Positions 34,201 through 42,950 of a stretch of DNA of 64,000 bases are shown one piece after another. The notes under the pieces are model-generated. The model saw only the letters and a list, made by a program, of their open reading frames with translations. It was not told the DNA's origin and searched no databases. The first letter of the stretch is position 1. Each line of letters opens with the position of its first letter. The stretch is from Azolla caroliniana (taxonomy: Eukaryota; Polypodiophyta): contig JBHGNT010000014.1 of assembly GCA_043228905.1 (NCBI GenBank), positions 620,001 through 684,000 of the forward strand, in the 5' to 3' direction. Both the position numbers and the translations under genes were made by a program.

Positions 34201-34812
34201 AAGTGTGTTGGCTTGTACTTTATCGAACACATCGGCGTAATGACGATACTTCTCGGGAAGTTGAACGGTGGATTCTTCTTTAGTGGTGCTGGAGGGGTTT
34301 ACTGATATTGCAAAGAGGAACATTTCCTCTTTGCGCCCTTCTTTACGCAACTGACGTAGCGAAATGGTTGCCATCTTCTGAGTTGACCCTTGGGTTTGTC
34401 GACACCGGATTTCTCTTGTTCTCCAATCTATGTCTGGGTTATGTAACTCGAACCACGGTAATCCTAAAACTATAGGATGTTCTGGGATACTAATAATATT
34501 AAATGATACTACACATGCTAATTTATCTAAGACAATATTAATGGGCTCTGACTCTTCTATGATATTTCCGGAAGCAATGGGACGTCCATCAATGAGTACT
34601 ACAGAGGCTGGACACTGGAGTTTTCTTAGGGATATCTTATGAGCTTGAGCAAATTTCTTATCCATAAAGCAAGAGTTAGCTCCAGAATCTAGGAGTGCTA
34701 GGACATGTACTGGAGGGGTACTTTTAGTACTAACTATTACTTGGGCTACGAACACATCACTAACTTGCTTAGAGGGAATGGAACCACTAATGGGCTGCAC
34801 AGATCTAGGGCT

Positions 34813-34857
34813 GTCCAACCAAACGGCTCCTATTTTGGCTGGACTTAGTCGTTTAAC
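34813..34857 (-). promoter_or_regulatory. GypB -1 frameshift cassette (gag/pol)
   Basis: In element sense: GTTAAAC (34,857-34,851), 6-nt spacer with the gag TAA (34,850-34,845), stem arm GTCCAGCCAAA (34,844-34,834), 10-nt loop, and arm TTTGGTTGGAC (34,823-34,813). Heptamer, spacer length, stem and loop length match GypA. GTTAAAC fits the X-XXY-YYZ rule and is a known -1 slippery sequence in other systems. Confidence 0.78.
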
Positions 34858-35996
34858 TCTTCTTCTAACTGACTAAGGACATCAAATTTGTTTGCTAGAT
34901 CTGGGATATTAGTACTATTAGGACTATCAGATATCCCTATTGAAATAGGCTCGGATTTAGTACAATTAGAACTAGCAACTATTTGGTTTACCTGTCTTCT
35001 TGGCCTATGGGGGCAATTTATTGCGATATGTCCTGGTCCACCGCAGTAAAGACATAGTCGATTTGTACGGCGTCGCTGCTTTTCTTCTTCGGATAATGGC
35101 CCTCGACGACGTGTAGTGTCAACCTCCATCGGAGTCGGAGTATTCGCTGGAGGCGCATTATATGACTCCCTCGGAAAAGGTCTTGCTACCACTGAGGCGT
35201 AGGTGGGCTCTAATCTTGCCCTCGGCATCTGTAGCTGTCGTTCCGAACGTCGCTCAAAGAGGCGGTTGTCACATCTCACCGCGCGACTGATTGCTTCTGT
35301 TAAGGACTTTGGCTCTTCGGGGAAGGTCAATAGTAAATCCTTGACGTTGTTGCGTAAACCATAACGGAATTGTTCCATCAACGCTTGATCATCCCAAGGG
35401 ATATCGGCGGCGAGTAGGCGAAAATCTGCAGCGTATGCGGAGGCTGGACGGTCACCTTGGCGTAATCGCCGGATTTTGTTGATTGCGGTCCTGATGCTGT
35501 CAGTATCTCCGAAACATGCTTTAAACTCACCTAGAAACTCTTCAAAATTGTTGAGTAACGGAGATTCCTTTTCTAATAGTGGAGCAAACCATGACAAGGT
35601 TGAGCCACTTAACAAAGTGCCTACTAAACCCACTCGTGATGCATCGGTGGGATATCGGGAAGGATGCATTTGAATAACTAATCGTACCTAGTTAAGGAAC
35701 CCTCTAAATTGCGATCGCGTTCCATCAAACTTCGTGGGAAGGCCAATCTTGGGTTCTTTATGAATCCCTTGTGTTCCGGGCCCTTGTTGTTGCATCGCTA
35801 CGATGGTTGCTTCGAGTTGTTGCACGCGTAACGCAAGTTCCCCATGTTGTTGTTGCGTTTGCTGCTTTTCTAAGGAGATTTGTTGAAGATCCCCCAACAA
35901 CCGTTGGTTTTCTTGTTCCAAAGCATGGAACTTCTCCTTCAAGCATTGAAATTCCGAGAAAACAGATTGATATTCTTCAGCGCTAACAGTGGCCAT
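34845..35996 (-). pseudogene. GypB gag with one stop
   Basis: Starts at ATG 35,996, 74 nt after the 5' LTR. It is a single frame of about 383 codons, broken only by TAG 35,688-35,690, where GypA has CAG. It has a coiled-coil N-terminus (about residues 5-70), the retrotransposon gag core (LSWFAPLLEKESPLLNNFEEF, FRLLAADIPWDDQALMEQF), knuckle CLYCGGPGHIAINC, and an acidic C-terminus EEELND. Gag forms the particle. The short leader and the gag/pol shift imply translation from the genomic RNA, with pol at a lower level. Confidence 0.93.
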
Positions 35997-36056
35997 GGGA
36001 TGAAAGAAAAGAGGAATAAAAGATTAGTAGGAAATGAGAGAGACAGAAGGTAGGGA

Positions 36057-36068
36057 AAATTGGTTCAA
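36057..36068 (-). promoter_or_regulatory. GypB putative self-primer binding site
   Basis: In element sense, TTGAACCAATTT starts 2 nt after the 5' LTR, where a tRNA primer site should be. Its exact reverse complement AAATTGGTTCAA is in the LTR at 36,285-36,274, 33 nt downstream of the TATAAAAG box (36,318-36,311). The expected RNA 5' end could therefore fold onto this site and prime, as described for yeast Tf1. Confidence 0.65.
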
Positions 36069-36070
36069 AC

Positions 36071-36169
36071 TGTCATGAACAGTACTGAGACAGAGAAGGA
36101 ATTAGTACTAAACGAAGGATTACTACTATGAGAGGTGTGGAACTTCTTCGAAAGAAGGAAGAAGTGAGC

Positions 36170-36204
<35 letters not shown>

Positions 36205-36501
36205 TGATGATAAGAAAGATATGTATTATATGAAGAGAATATACAATGGTGGCTAAAAGGCTTAAGACTGGCGTTGAACCAATTTAGTTCAACATAATGC
36301 CTAGTGCCCTCTTTTATAGTGTTTTCAGGAGTAATCCTGAAGCTTCTAGAATGTTCCAGAGAAATCTGGAATATACACTAGTTTCTATAATAAAATGTAA
36401 ATGAAAATAATATCCTACGTATTACAATAGATGATCTAATGGTCAAGAGCTCGACCCATATAACCTAAGGTCATGGGTTCGAGTCTTGCCATATCATGAC
36501 A
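36071..36501 (-). repeat. GypB 5' LTR
   Basis: 431 bp. The outer end holds the antisense A/B box (36,432-36,485), and the TATA box lies at 36,311-36,318. The predicted transcription start is around 36,285, giving an R/U5 of about 215 nt. Confidence 0.93.
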
Positions 36502-36982
36502 CTTCCGAAGCAAGCCTTAAATTCTTTGATAAATTCCTCGAAATTATGTAGTAGAGGAGAGTTTGTCTCTAGTAATGGAGCAAACCATGACAACGTTATG
36601 CCAGTCAATAAGGTACCCACTATCCCAACTCGTGATGCACTTGTCCGATAACACGTGGGATGCATTTGAATTACCAATCACACTTGATTCAAAAAACCTC
36701 GGAAATGCGCCCTCGAACCATCAAATTTAGCTGGGAGGCCGATTTTGGGCTCCTTGATAATTCTTTAACCTTCGACCCTTTGTTGTTGTAAAACTATGAT
36801 TGTCGATTCTAATTGTTGCACCCGTCGTGTAAACGCCTCTTCTTGTTGTTGCTTCTCCACAATAACCTTTTGTAGATCTCCAAGAAGACGTTGATTCTCT
36901 AATTCAAGAGATGCAAACTTAGATTTAAGATTCTCCATTTCTGCAACAAGGTGAGATATTTTTCTAAGTTGATGACAGGCAT
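36502..36982 (-). pseudogene. GypC gag N-terminus
   Basis: The ATG at 36,982 opens a leader-distal gag start. After an early shift it reads a coiled-coil region like GypB's (LENQRLLGDLQKV, VEKQQQEEAFTRRVQQLE), then KIGLPAKFDG and LSWFAPLLETNSPLLHNFEEF-KEFKACFGS, where GypB interrupts. It continues at 30,833. Confidence 0.85.
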
Positions 36983-37025
36983 GGTTTCGTAATGTTTATA
37001 GAAGAGGATAAAGGAGAGAGAGATA

Positions 37026-37037
37026 AATTCAAATCAA
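37026..37037 (-). promoter_or_regulatory. GypC putative self-primer binding site
   Basis: In element sense, TTGATTTGAATT starts 2 nt after the 5' LTR. It pairs with AATTCGAATCAA in the LTR (37,200-37,189) over 12 positions with one G:U pair. That LTR motif lies 32 nt downstream of the TATAAATA box (37,232-37,225). The sequence differs from GypB, but the pairing and spacing are kept. Confidence 0.62.
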
Positions 37038-37039
37038 AC

Positions 37040-37456
37040 TGTCAGAACCAAGAGAAAAGATAGAGTGACAGAAGAAAGATATATAAAGAGATCACAAGAA
37101 GAGAGAAATGAAATGATAAGAGAAAAATGAATGTATTAGATAGAATGAGAATGGATACAAGATAGGTGATGAGAGCTTAAGACTAGTGTTGATTCGAATT
37201 GGTTTTAGAAGAATTGTATGTCTATATTTATAGGTTCCTATAGAATAGCCTAGAGATTTCTATAATGTTCTAGAATGTTCTAGACCTAGAATATTCTAAG
37301 ATGTTCTAGAGTATTTACAATAATCAGTGTATTACAATAAGTAGCTTTTATCGTCTCATATGATCATAGGCTATCTTAATGGTTAAGTTCTTGATTGTAT
37401 TGTAAGGTTTTGGGTTCAAGCCCAGGTGAAGCCATGATGTTTATGTATTCATGACA
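37040..37456 (-). repeat. GypC 5' LTR
   Basis: 417 bp, inverted ends TGTCA/TGACA, diverged from the GypA/GypB LTRs but with the same order: antisense A/B box (B box GGTTCAAGCC at 37,413-37,422), TATA box, primer-complementary motif, purine-rich U5. Confidence 0.82.
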
Positions 37457-38134
37457 ATTATTCGGCAACACGAAAGTTAGGAAAACATAGAGTAAGGGAG
37501 AGAGAGAGAGAGAGACTAAGTGGAGCAGACAACAAAAAGTTTCAATTACAAAAACTCAATACTCAATACAACGAGTGTGCTCAAAGATCACTGTATATAC
37601 AAGCCCTGATGAGTGGGCTGACACAAGTATTGATAAGTACTTGAATGCTCATTAACCGAGCCTGACACTAACTTTACCTATAATATTCCTACTTACTAAA
37701 ATAGGAATATAGGCCTCTAACGACCAACCGATTCAGCTTTCGGTGTATTCAGCCAATTCAGGCCTAGCCGATCGGTCTCCATCTGATCTGGCTCTCGGCT
37801 TCTTCAATCGATTCAGCCCTAGTTGAGCTTGTTCGCTCAACAATTATCATTCGGCTTGACCATCACATATGGCCAAAACTAATGCACAAAGAACTTTCAG
37901 GAATATAGGCCTCTAACAACCAACCGATTCGGCTTTCGGCGTATTCAACCGATTCAGGCCTAGCCAATCAGTCTCCATCCGATCTGGCCCCCGGCTTCTT
38001 CAACCAATTCGGCCCTAGTTGAGCTTGCTCGCTCAACAATTATCATTCGGCTTGACCATCACATATGGCCAAAACTAATGCACGAAGAACTTTCATAGAA
38101 AGTTATGGTGGTTGTCAAGTATATTGTTATAGAC
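37457..38134. repeat. Repeat DNA with two 197-bp tandem copies
   Basis: Two adjacent copies of about 197 bp (37,702-37,898 and 37,899-38,094) start AGGAATATAGGCCTCTAAC and contain GAGCTTGTTCGCTCAACA-like ends and AACCGATTCGGC motifs. They are about 90% alike. The flank 37,457-37,701 has a GA microsatellite and nothing coding. They may be duplicated LTR material of another element; I do not recognise it. Confidence 0.6.
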
Positions 38135-39130
38135 TGTTAATGATTAGGTAAGTAATTAAGCAAGTGTTAATTAGTACCTAATTATGTGATTGGTTGATAA
38201 GCGAAAGATTAGGTGATATGTGTGTGAGAGGAAGAGAGAGAGAGAGAGAGAGATACACCTATGAACAACACAAGATGGGGGATGAGTAACTATATTAAAT
38301 TAGCCTTATCATCATCAAATACAAAAATACCCACAATGAGGTATATATACATGTTGAGAATCGCGGAATATTGCTCGGCCACAACCGAGTAATGAATCAC
38401 AGAAATGGAAAGAACGAGAGAGTGCACAGAAAATGACACATGATGTTTACATGGAAAACCCTAAATGGGAAAAACCACAGGAGCCTACAGACTCCAACTA
38501 TCACTATGAAGGAAAAAGGTACAATCAGAGACTCGGAGGCAATGACCTCGAGCTCTGTTTCTTCGCCAACCAGCGGTTACAACAGAGTATTTCTCTGTAT
38601 CTCACTTTCTCTCTCCCTCTCTCTCTCTGTCGCACTCTGTACAATAGTTATGCACCTACAACAATATCAACACCCATCAAGTGATTGCCCTAAGTCATAT
38701 TTATACTTATATGAACTTCGGGCTATTTACAAATATAGCCTCAATGGGCTTACTCAGAAACATATTTACAGATATGTCTTCTACATCCGATTCTCACCCG
38801 GTCTTCTACATCCAGTTCTCACCAGGTCTTCTACATCCAATTCTCACCGGGTCTTCTATGTCCAGTGCTCAAGATCCCATCCGGAGGGACCGAAATCCCA
38901 ACAATACATTTCATGTGCAAGGGTGCACATGTGTGAGGATAATATAGGTACAAAAGTGTAAGTCCTATATTAAATGTACTTAGGAGTGGAGGATCTAGAA
39001 TATCCCACTTAAGTACAAGGTCTTATTTAAGGTATTATAGTCAACACTTCTAACTAGATTCTATCTAGGTAACTACAAAGTTACATGGTTGACTAACTAA
39101 CTAAACTAAGTTGAGCTTGATCTCTCAACA
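38135..39130 (-). repeat. CopC 3' LTR, interrupted by a solo LTR
   Basis: About 440 bp of LTR split at 38,351/38,904 by a foreign solo LTR. Ends TGTTAATGATT...CTCTCAACA. It shows about 2% divergence from 42,183-42,627. Confidence 0.9.
38352..38903 (-). repeat. Solo LTR of a CopA/CopB-like Copia
   Basis: 552 bp, TGTTGAGAATCGCGG...GAAATCCCAACA, bounded by the duplication ATACA (38,347-38,351 and 38,904-38,908). It shares GCTCGGCCACAACCGAG and the GGAGGGACCGAAATCCCAA end with CopA and CopB. No internal sequence remains, so it arose by LTR-LTR recombination. Confidence 0.92.
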
Positions 39131-42015
39131 CGCCCCCTCAAGCTCAAGTACGGGGCATCTAATGTCCGCTTTGGTTTTCGATGTTCGGATCTTCGATTCG
39201 GTTGAATTGGCTTTGGCTTTGGATGGCGGGTATTGTTTTTTTCGACATCGATGTTTTTGTGGCAGTTTCGGTTCCTCCCCCTCAAGCCTGTGATGAAGGC
39301 CTGTCGTGCAAAATTGGCGGACTACTTTCACCCATCATGGGTTACAAACCACTTCCGTAGAGCTCTCGGGCTCTTGTTCGGTCGTTACCTTCATCGCGAA
39401 GGCGTAATGATGGGCCATACACTCGTTGTAGCCGAGCTAAGTGACGGGATTCTTCTCTCTAGAAGAGTATCGAAGTTTTTCGCTCGCCGATGTGAGCGCC
39501 TTCTTTACTCCAAGTGTACATATGATGGGTACACCAAACTCACTGTCTAGTGAGGGAGCAGATCCATCCGAATCATTGTCGTCAGGGTGGTCGACTTCGT
39601 ATTCGGGCATCTTACCTTTGCCTTTGTCCAAGTTCGTACTTGGTCGCGATGTGCTTAGGTCGCGTGGGGGCTCTTGTGGCCCACTAGGCCTTGCCGTAAT
39701 CGGACTTTCTTCGAACATGTGTTCGAAGCGATCTCCATCTTCTACCTCTTGTTCGGCGGATTCTGGATCGAGCAGAGTCGGAGTCGAAGTTGTCTCTGGT
39801 GTGTACCACGATGCGGACTCGTCGAAGACTACATTTCAACTTACCCAAACCACTCCAGTAGAAGGGTTGTAGCACTTGTATGAGGATACATTTCTCCGAC
39901 TTCACGTCGGGCTTCTATCGGCTTTCGTTCGGAATGCGTACATTCACAATGCTTCCGTACACCTTGAGGTGCGACAAGATCAGCTTCCTTTCAACGAGGA
40001 GCTCGTAGGGAGTTAGCTCATGCACTCCATTAATGGTGCACCGATTCATGAGATAGACGGTCGTGGATGCCACTTCAGCCCAATAGAGGTTCGGCATGTG
40101 CTTCTCATGCATCATGGCACATGCTACCTCGAGTATTTGCCGATTCTTCCTTTCGGCGACTCCATTTTGTTGGGGGGTGTGTCGGCATGAGAATTCTCTT
40201 CAAATGCTTTGACTTTGGAGGTAGGAGGTGAATTCATTGGAGAAGTACTCCTTGCCTCCATCTAATCGTAGGCATCGAATGTGCCAACCGGTTTCTTTTT
40301 TTACTTGCCCCTTGAGCTTTTGGAAGTGGGAGAACACTTTGCTCTTCTTCTTCATCGGAAAGATCCACGCATAGCGCGAGTAGTCGTCGATGAAGGTGAC
40401 GTAGAATCGGCATCCACCGATCGTCGGCATTTGAGCCGGTCCCCATACATCTGAGTGTATGACGTCGAGGAGGCCTTTGCTTGCGTAGCTCTCCTTCAAG
40501 AATGAGAGTCGATGTTGTTTTCCGAGTTGGCATGCTTCGCACACTCGGTCGACTCGTTTCAACTCGAATGTCAGAAGTCCGATGACAACTCCCTTTGATT
40601 GCATAGCTCGGAGCCGTTGGAGGTTTATGTGGCTAATTCTCTTGTGCCACAACTCGATGCTTGTCTCGATTTTGAGACCTTTGGCATACATGGCCAATTT
40701 CACCTCGTTCAAATCGAGGATGAACATGCGACCGTCTCTCCGTCCCTTGGCTATGAGTTGTCCATCTTCCTCGATGAAGCATCCTTCGTTGTTAAAGTGG
40801 ATTTGCATGCCTTGCTCCACGATTTGGCCTACCGAGACCAAATTCTTCATTATCGTGGGCACATGCAAGACATTCTTGATGCAATTGTTCTTTCCATCGT
40901 TGTCGAATGGAACGTTGTCGATGTGTTGAATGGGATGCGTGGTGTCGTCTCCCATCTCTATGTAGTCGGGTCGATCCGGTGTACGCAAGTCATTGAACCA
41001 CTCTTTGTGGGATGTCATGTGATATGAGGCACCGGAATCGACGAACCGCACGTCTTCCAATTTGGAGGTGCTTGCGGAGTCGGAGGCCGTCATAGAGTTC
41101 GATCTATGCCTCATTACTAATAGTCTGTCGTAGTCGTCGTATTCGGAGTTGGTGGCATAGTTTGTGAGTTGTCGACTTGTTGAAGCTGACTCACTTCTCT
41201 TTTTCCAACACTCCGCCTCGTAGTGGCCGATTTTGCCGCAATAATTGCAAGTTGCAGGCCTCGTTTGCCGACCATGTTCGGCGTAGAAGCTCCCCCTTCT
41301 TCCAAAGGTTCCTCGGTGGCTTCCGTGAATGTTTGAGTTCCCTTCGTGTGATGGGTTGAATTAACCACTTTTACTGCTGCGACCTCGTCCTCGGCCACCG
41401 TCCGAATTCGAGAAGAACATTTGTCCTTCCGATGTCTTGCTTTTGGTTCAGACGTGGTTCTGTTCGACCAATAGCATTGATTGGAGGTCGAAGAATGGAG
41501 AGTTTTCTCTCACCAAGATTGTCGTCCGTAATGGATTGAATCGTTGTGCGAGGCTGCCCAAGCATACTTGAACCATCTCGTCTTTGTCGACGTTTATGTT
41601 GATGGAGCCAAGTGAGTCACAAATGCTCTTGATCTTGGCGGTGTAGTCTGACACGGACATGTCTTTTTGTCGAATGTTATTCAACTCTTTTCGGAGTTGA
41701 AGCTTGCGGGCGGTCATGTTGGCGGCGAACATCTTCTTTAAGTTCTCCCACGCCTCTTTAGGCGTCTTGGCGTCTCAAATGTGGCTAAGCATGTGGTCGT
41801 GGACACATGTTGCCAAGCAATACATTACTCGACTAGCCGCTTGCACCCATGTTGAGTGGTCAACGTTCTTTGGGTCGGGTCTTTTCTTGAGCGTCGTTGA
41901 TGTAGCTCCAATACCCTTGGCCGACAAGGTATTGGGTCATCGTGTACTCCCAAGATGAATAATTGCTCCGATCTAGCTTTTCACTAGGGAGCAAGCTACC
42001 CATTTGTGTATTCAT
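39131..42015 (-). pseudogene. CopC gag-protease-integrase, RT deleted
   Basis: Gag starts at ATG 42,015. It has LLPSEKLDRSNYSSW, then LQLRKELNNIRQKDMSVSDY and DEMVQVCLGSLAQRF, a Cys/His knuckle region near 41,200, protease VDSGASYHMTS, integrase HHCC (ELWHKRISH, VCEACQLGKQH) and the DDE core (IHSDVWG). A TGA near 40,198 stands where CopD has CGA; the frame then continues to SHLKVYG and a Ser/Pro/Asp-rich linker. It reaches AHHYAFAMKV, the start of the RT domain, and then jumps near 39,340 to non-coding end sequence. All RT and RNase H motifs are missing. Confidence 0.88.
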
Positions 42016-42170
42016 TTTGATGTAGTGTCTTCCGTTTTGCTTTTCTTCCTTCGATCACGTACTCATGCTACGTAGCGGCACTACGGTAGCGGATAGCCGG
42101 AATTTGTCGTCGGCGTCTCGAACACACAATCACGGAGTCAGGTGGGATTAATGGATTTTCTAAACCACAC

Positions 42171-42182
42171 ACTCTGATACCA
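42171..42182 (-). promoter_or_regulatory. CopC primer binding site
   Basis: Element sense TGGTATCAGAGT directly at the 5' LTR: tRNA-iMet site with one change. Confidence 0.85.
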
Positions 42183-42627
42183 TGTTAATAATTAGGTAAG
42201 TAATTAAGCAAGAGTTAATTAGTACCTAATTATGTGATTAGTTGATAAGCAGAAGATTAAGTGATATGTGTGTGTATGTGTGTGAGAGGAAGAGAGTGAG
42301 AGAGAGATACACTTATGAACAACACAAGATGGGGGATGAGTAACTATATTAAATTAGCATTATCATCATCAAATATAAAAATACCCACAATGAGGTATAT
42401 ATACATTTCATGTGCAAGGGTGCACATGTGTGAGGATAATATAGGTACAAAAGTGTAAGTCCTATATTAAATGTACTTAGGAGTGGAGGATCTAGAATAT
42501 CCCACTTAAGTACAAGGTCCTATTTAAGGTGTTATAGTCAACACTTCTAACTAGATTCTATCTAGGTAACTACAAAGTTACATGGTTGACTAACTAACTA
42601 AACTAAGTTGAGCTTGATCTCTCAACA
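42183..42627 (-). repeat. CopC 5' LTR
   Basis: 445 bp, TGTTAATAATT...CTCTCAACA, followed by the TAGAC duplication. Confidence 0.92.
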
Positions 42628-42727
42628 TAGACCAACACTCAGTTCCCCTCTTCCACTTTCTCCAATGGAAGAGGATGTCACTTATTAAAATGCTTCAGGC
42701 ATCTTTCAAATCGTGAACCCAACAATA

Positions 42728-42729
42728 AC

Positions 42730-42775
<46 letters not shown>

Positions 42776-42776
42776 T
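42728..42776. repeat. CT/CA microsatellite
   Basis: A run of about 14 CT units followed by about 10 CA units. No gene. Confidence 0.9.
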
Positions 42777-42854
42777 TTTATAGACCTATTCTTATCTTCA
42801 ACTTGATGCCTTGTTTGACAATGGCACACATAGCACATTCACCTATTTTTATCG

Positions 42855-42950
42855 TGTATTTTTCCCTCCCATTATCTTCAATGGGTATGGAACCCTTGAC
42901 CCTTCCATTAGCAATAGTTAGCTCTTACCATTTGAGCATTTTCCTTGCAA
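42855..42950 (-). mobile_element. Possible tRNA-derived SINE head
   Basis: The minus strand reads GCTCAAATGGTAAGAGC (A-box-like) and, about 35 nt later, GGGTTCCATACCC, which fits GGTTCNANNCC. This is the head layout of tRNA-derived SINEs. Tail and target duplications are not clear, so the call is tentative. Confidence 0.35.

Larger units (their letters stand above)
31260..34857 (-). pseudogene. GypB pol: PR, RT, RNase H, IN, chromodomain
   Basis: Entered by -1 frameshift at 34,851-34,857. The main frame of 910 codons carries protease (LALLDSGANSCFMD), RT (IIYLDDLLVYS), RNase H (IIDVDASD) and integrase (CDTCCRAKMP, IALDFITDLP, SDCGPQF). It stops at TAA 32,086-32,088, where CAA is expected (GYHP-stop-TDGQAER). 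The rest of integrase is open from 32,085 to about 31,550. After one frameshift the chromodomain (EYEVAAILDSK, LYYLVDWLGYS, RTWEPIENV) runs to the LTR edge. One nonsense change and one shift separate it from an open pol frame. Confidence 0.93.
30834..36501 (-). mobile_element. GypB: near-complete chromovirus with self-priming signature
   Basis: 5,668 bp, minus strand, inside GypC gag. LTRs are 30,834-31,267 (434 bp) and 36,071-36,501 (431 bp), starting TGTCATG and ending CATGACA; they differ by about six substitutions and two small indels. It contains a polypurine tract, gag, -1 frameshift cassette, pol and chromodomain. It has no tRNA primer site. Instead, 36,057-36,068 is complementary to the presumed RNA 5' end. 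I found no 5-bp target duplication (left flank CCATC, right flank CTTCC). Confidence 0.95.
38135..42627 (-). mobile_element. CopC: Copia element lacking reverse transcriptase
   Basis: Minus-strand element with LTRs 38,135-39,130 (contains a solo LTR) and 42,183-42,627, flanked by TAGAC (38,130-38,134 and 42,628-42,632). The internal region is only about 3.05 kb: gag, protease and integrase are present, while RT and RNase H are deleted. It is a relative of CopD, sharing KLQLRKEL, FVDSGASYHMTSHKEWF-type and VCEACQLGKQH motifs. Confidence 0.93.
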
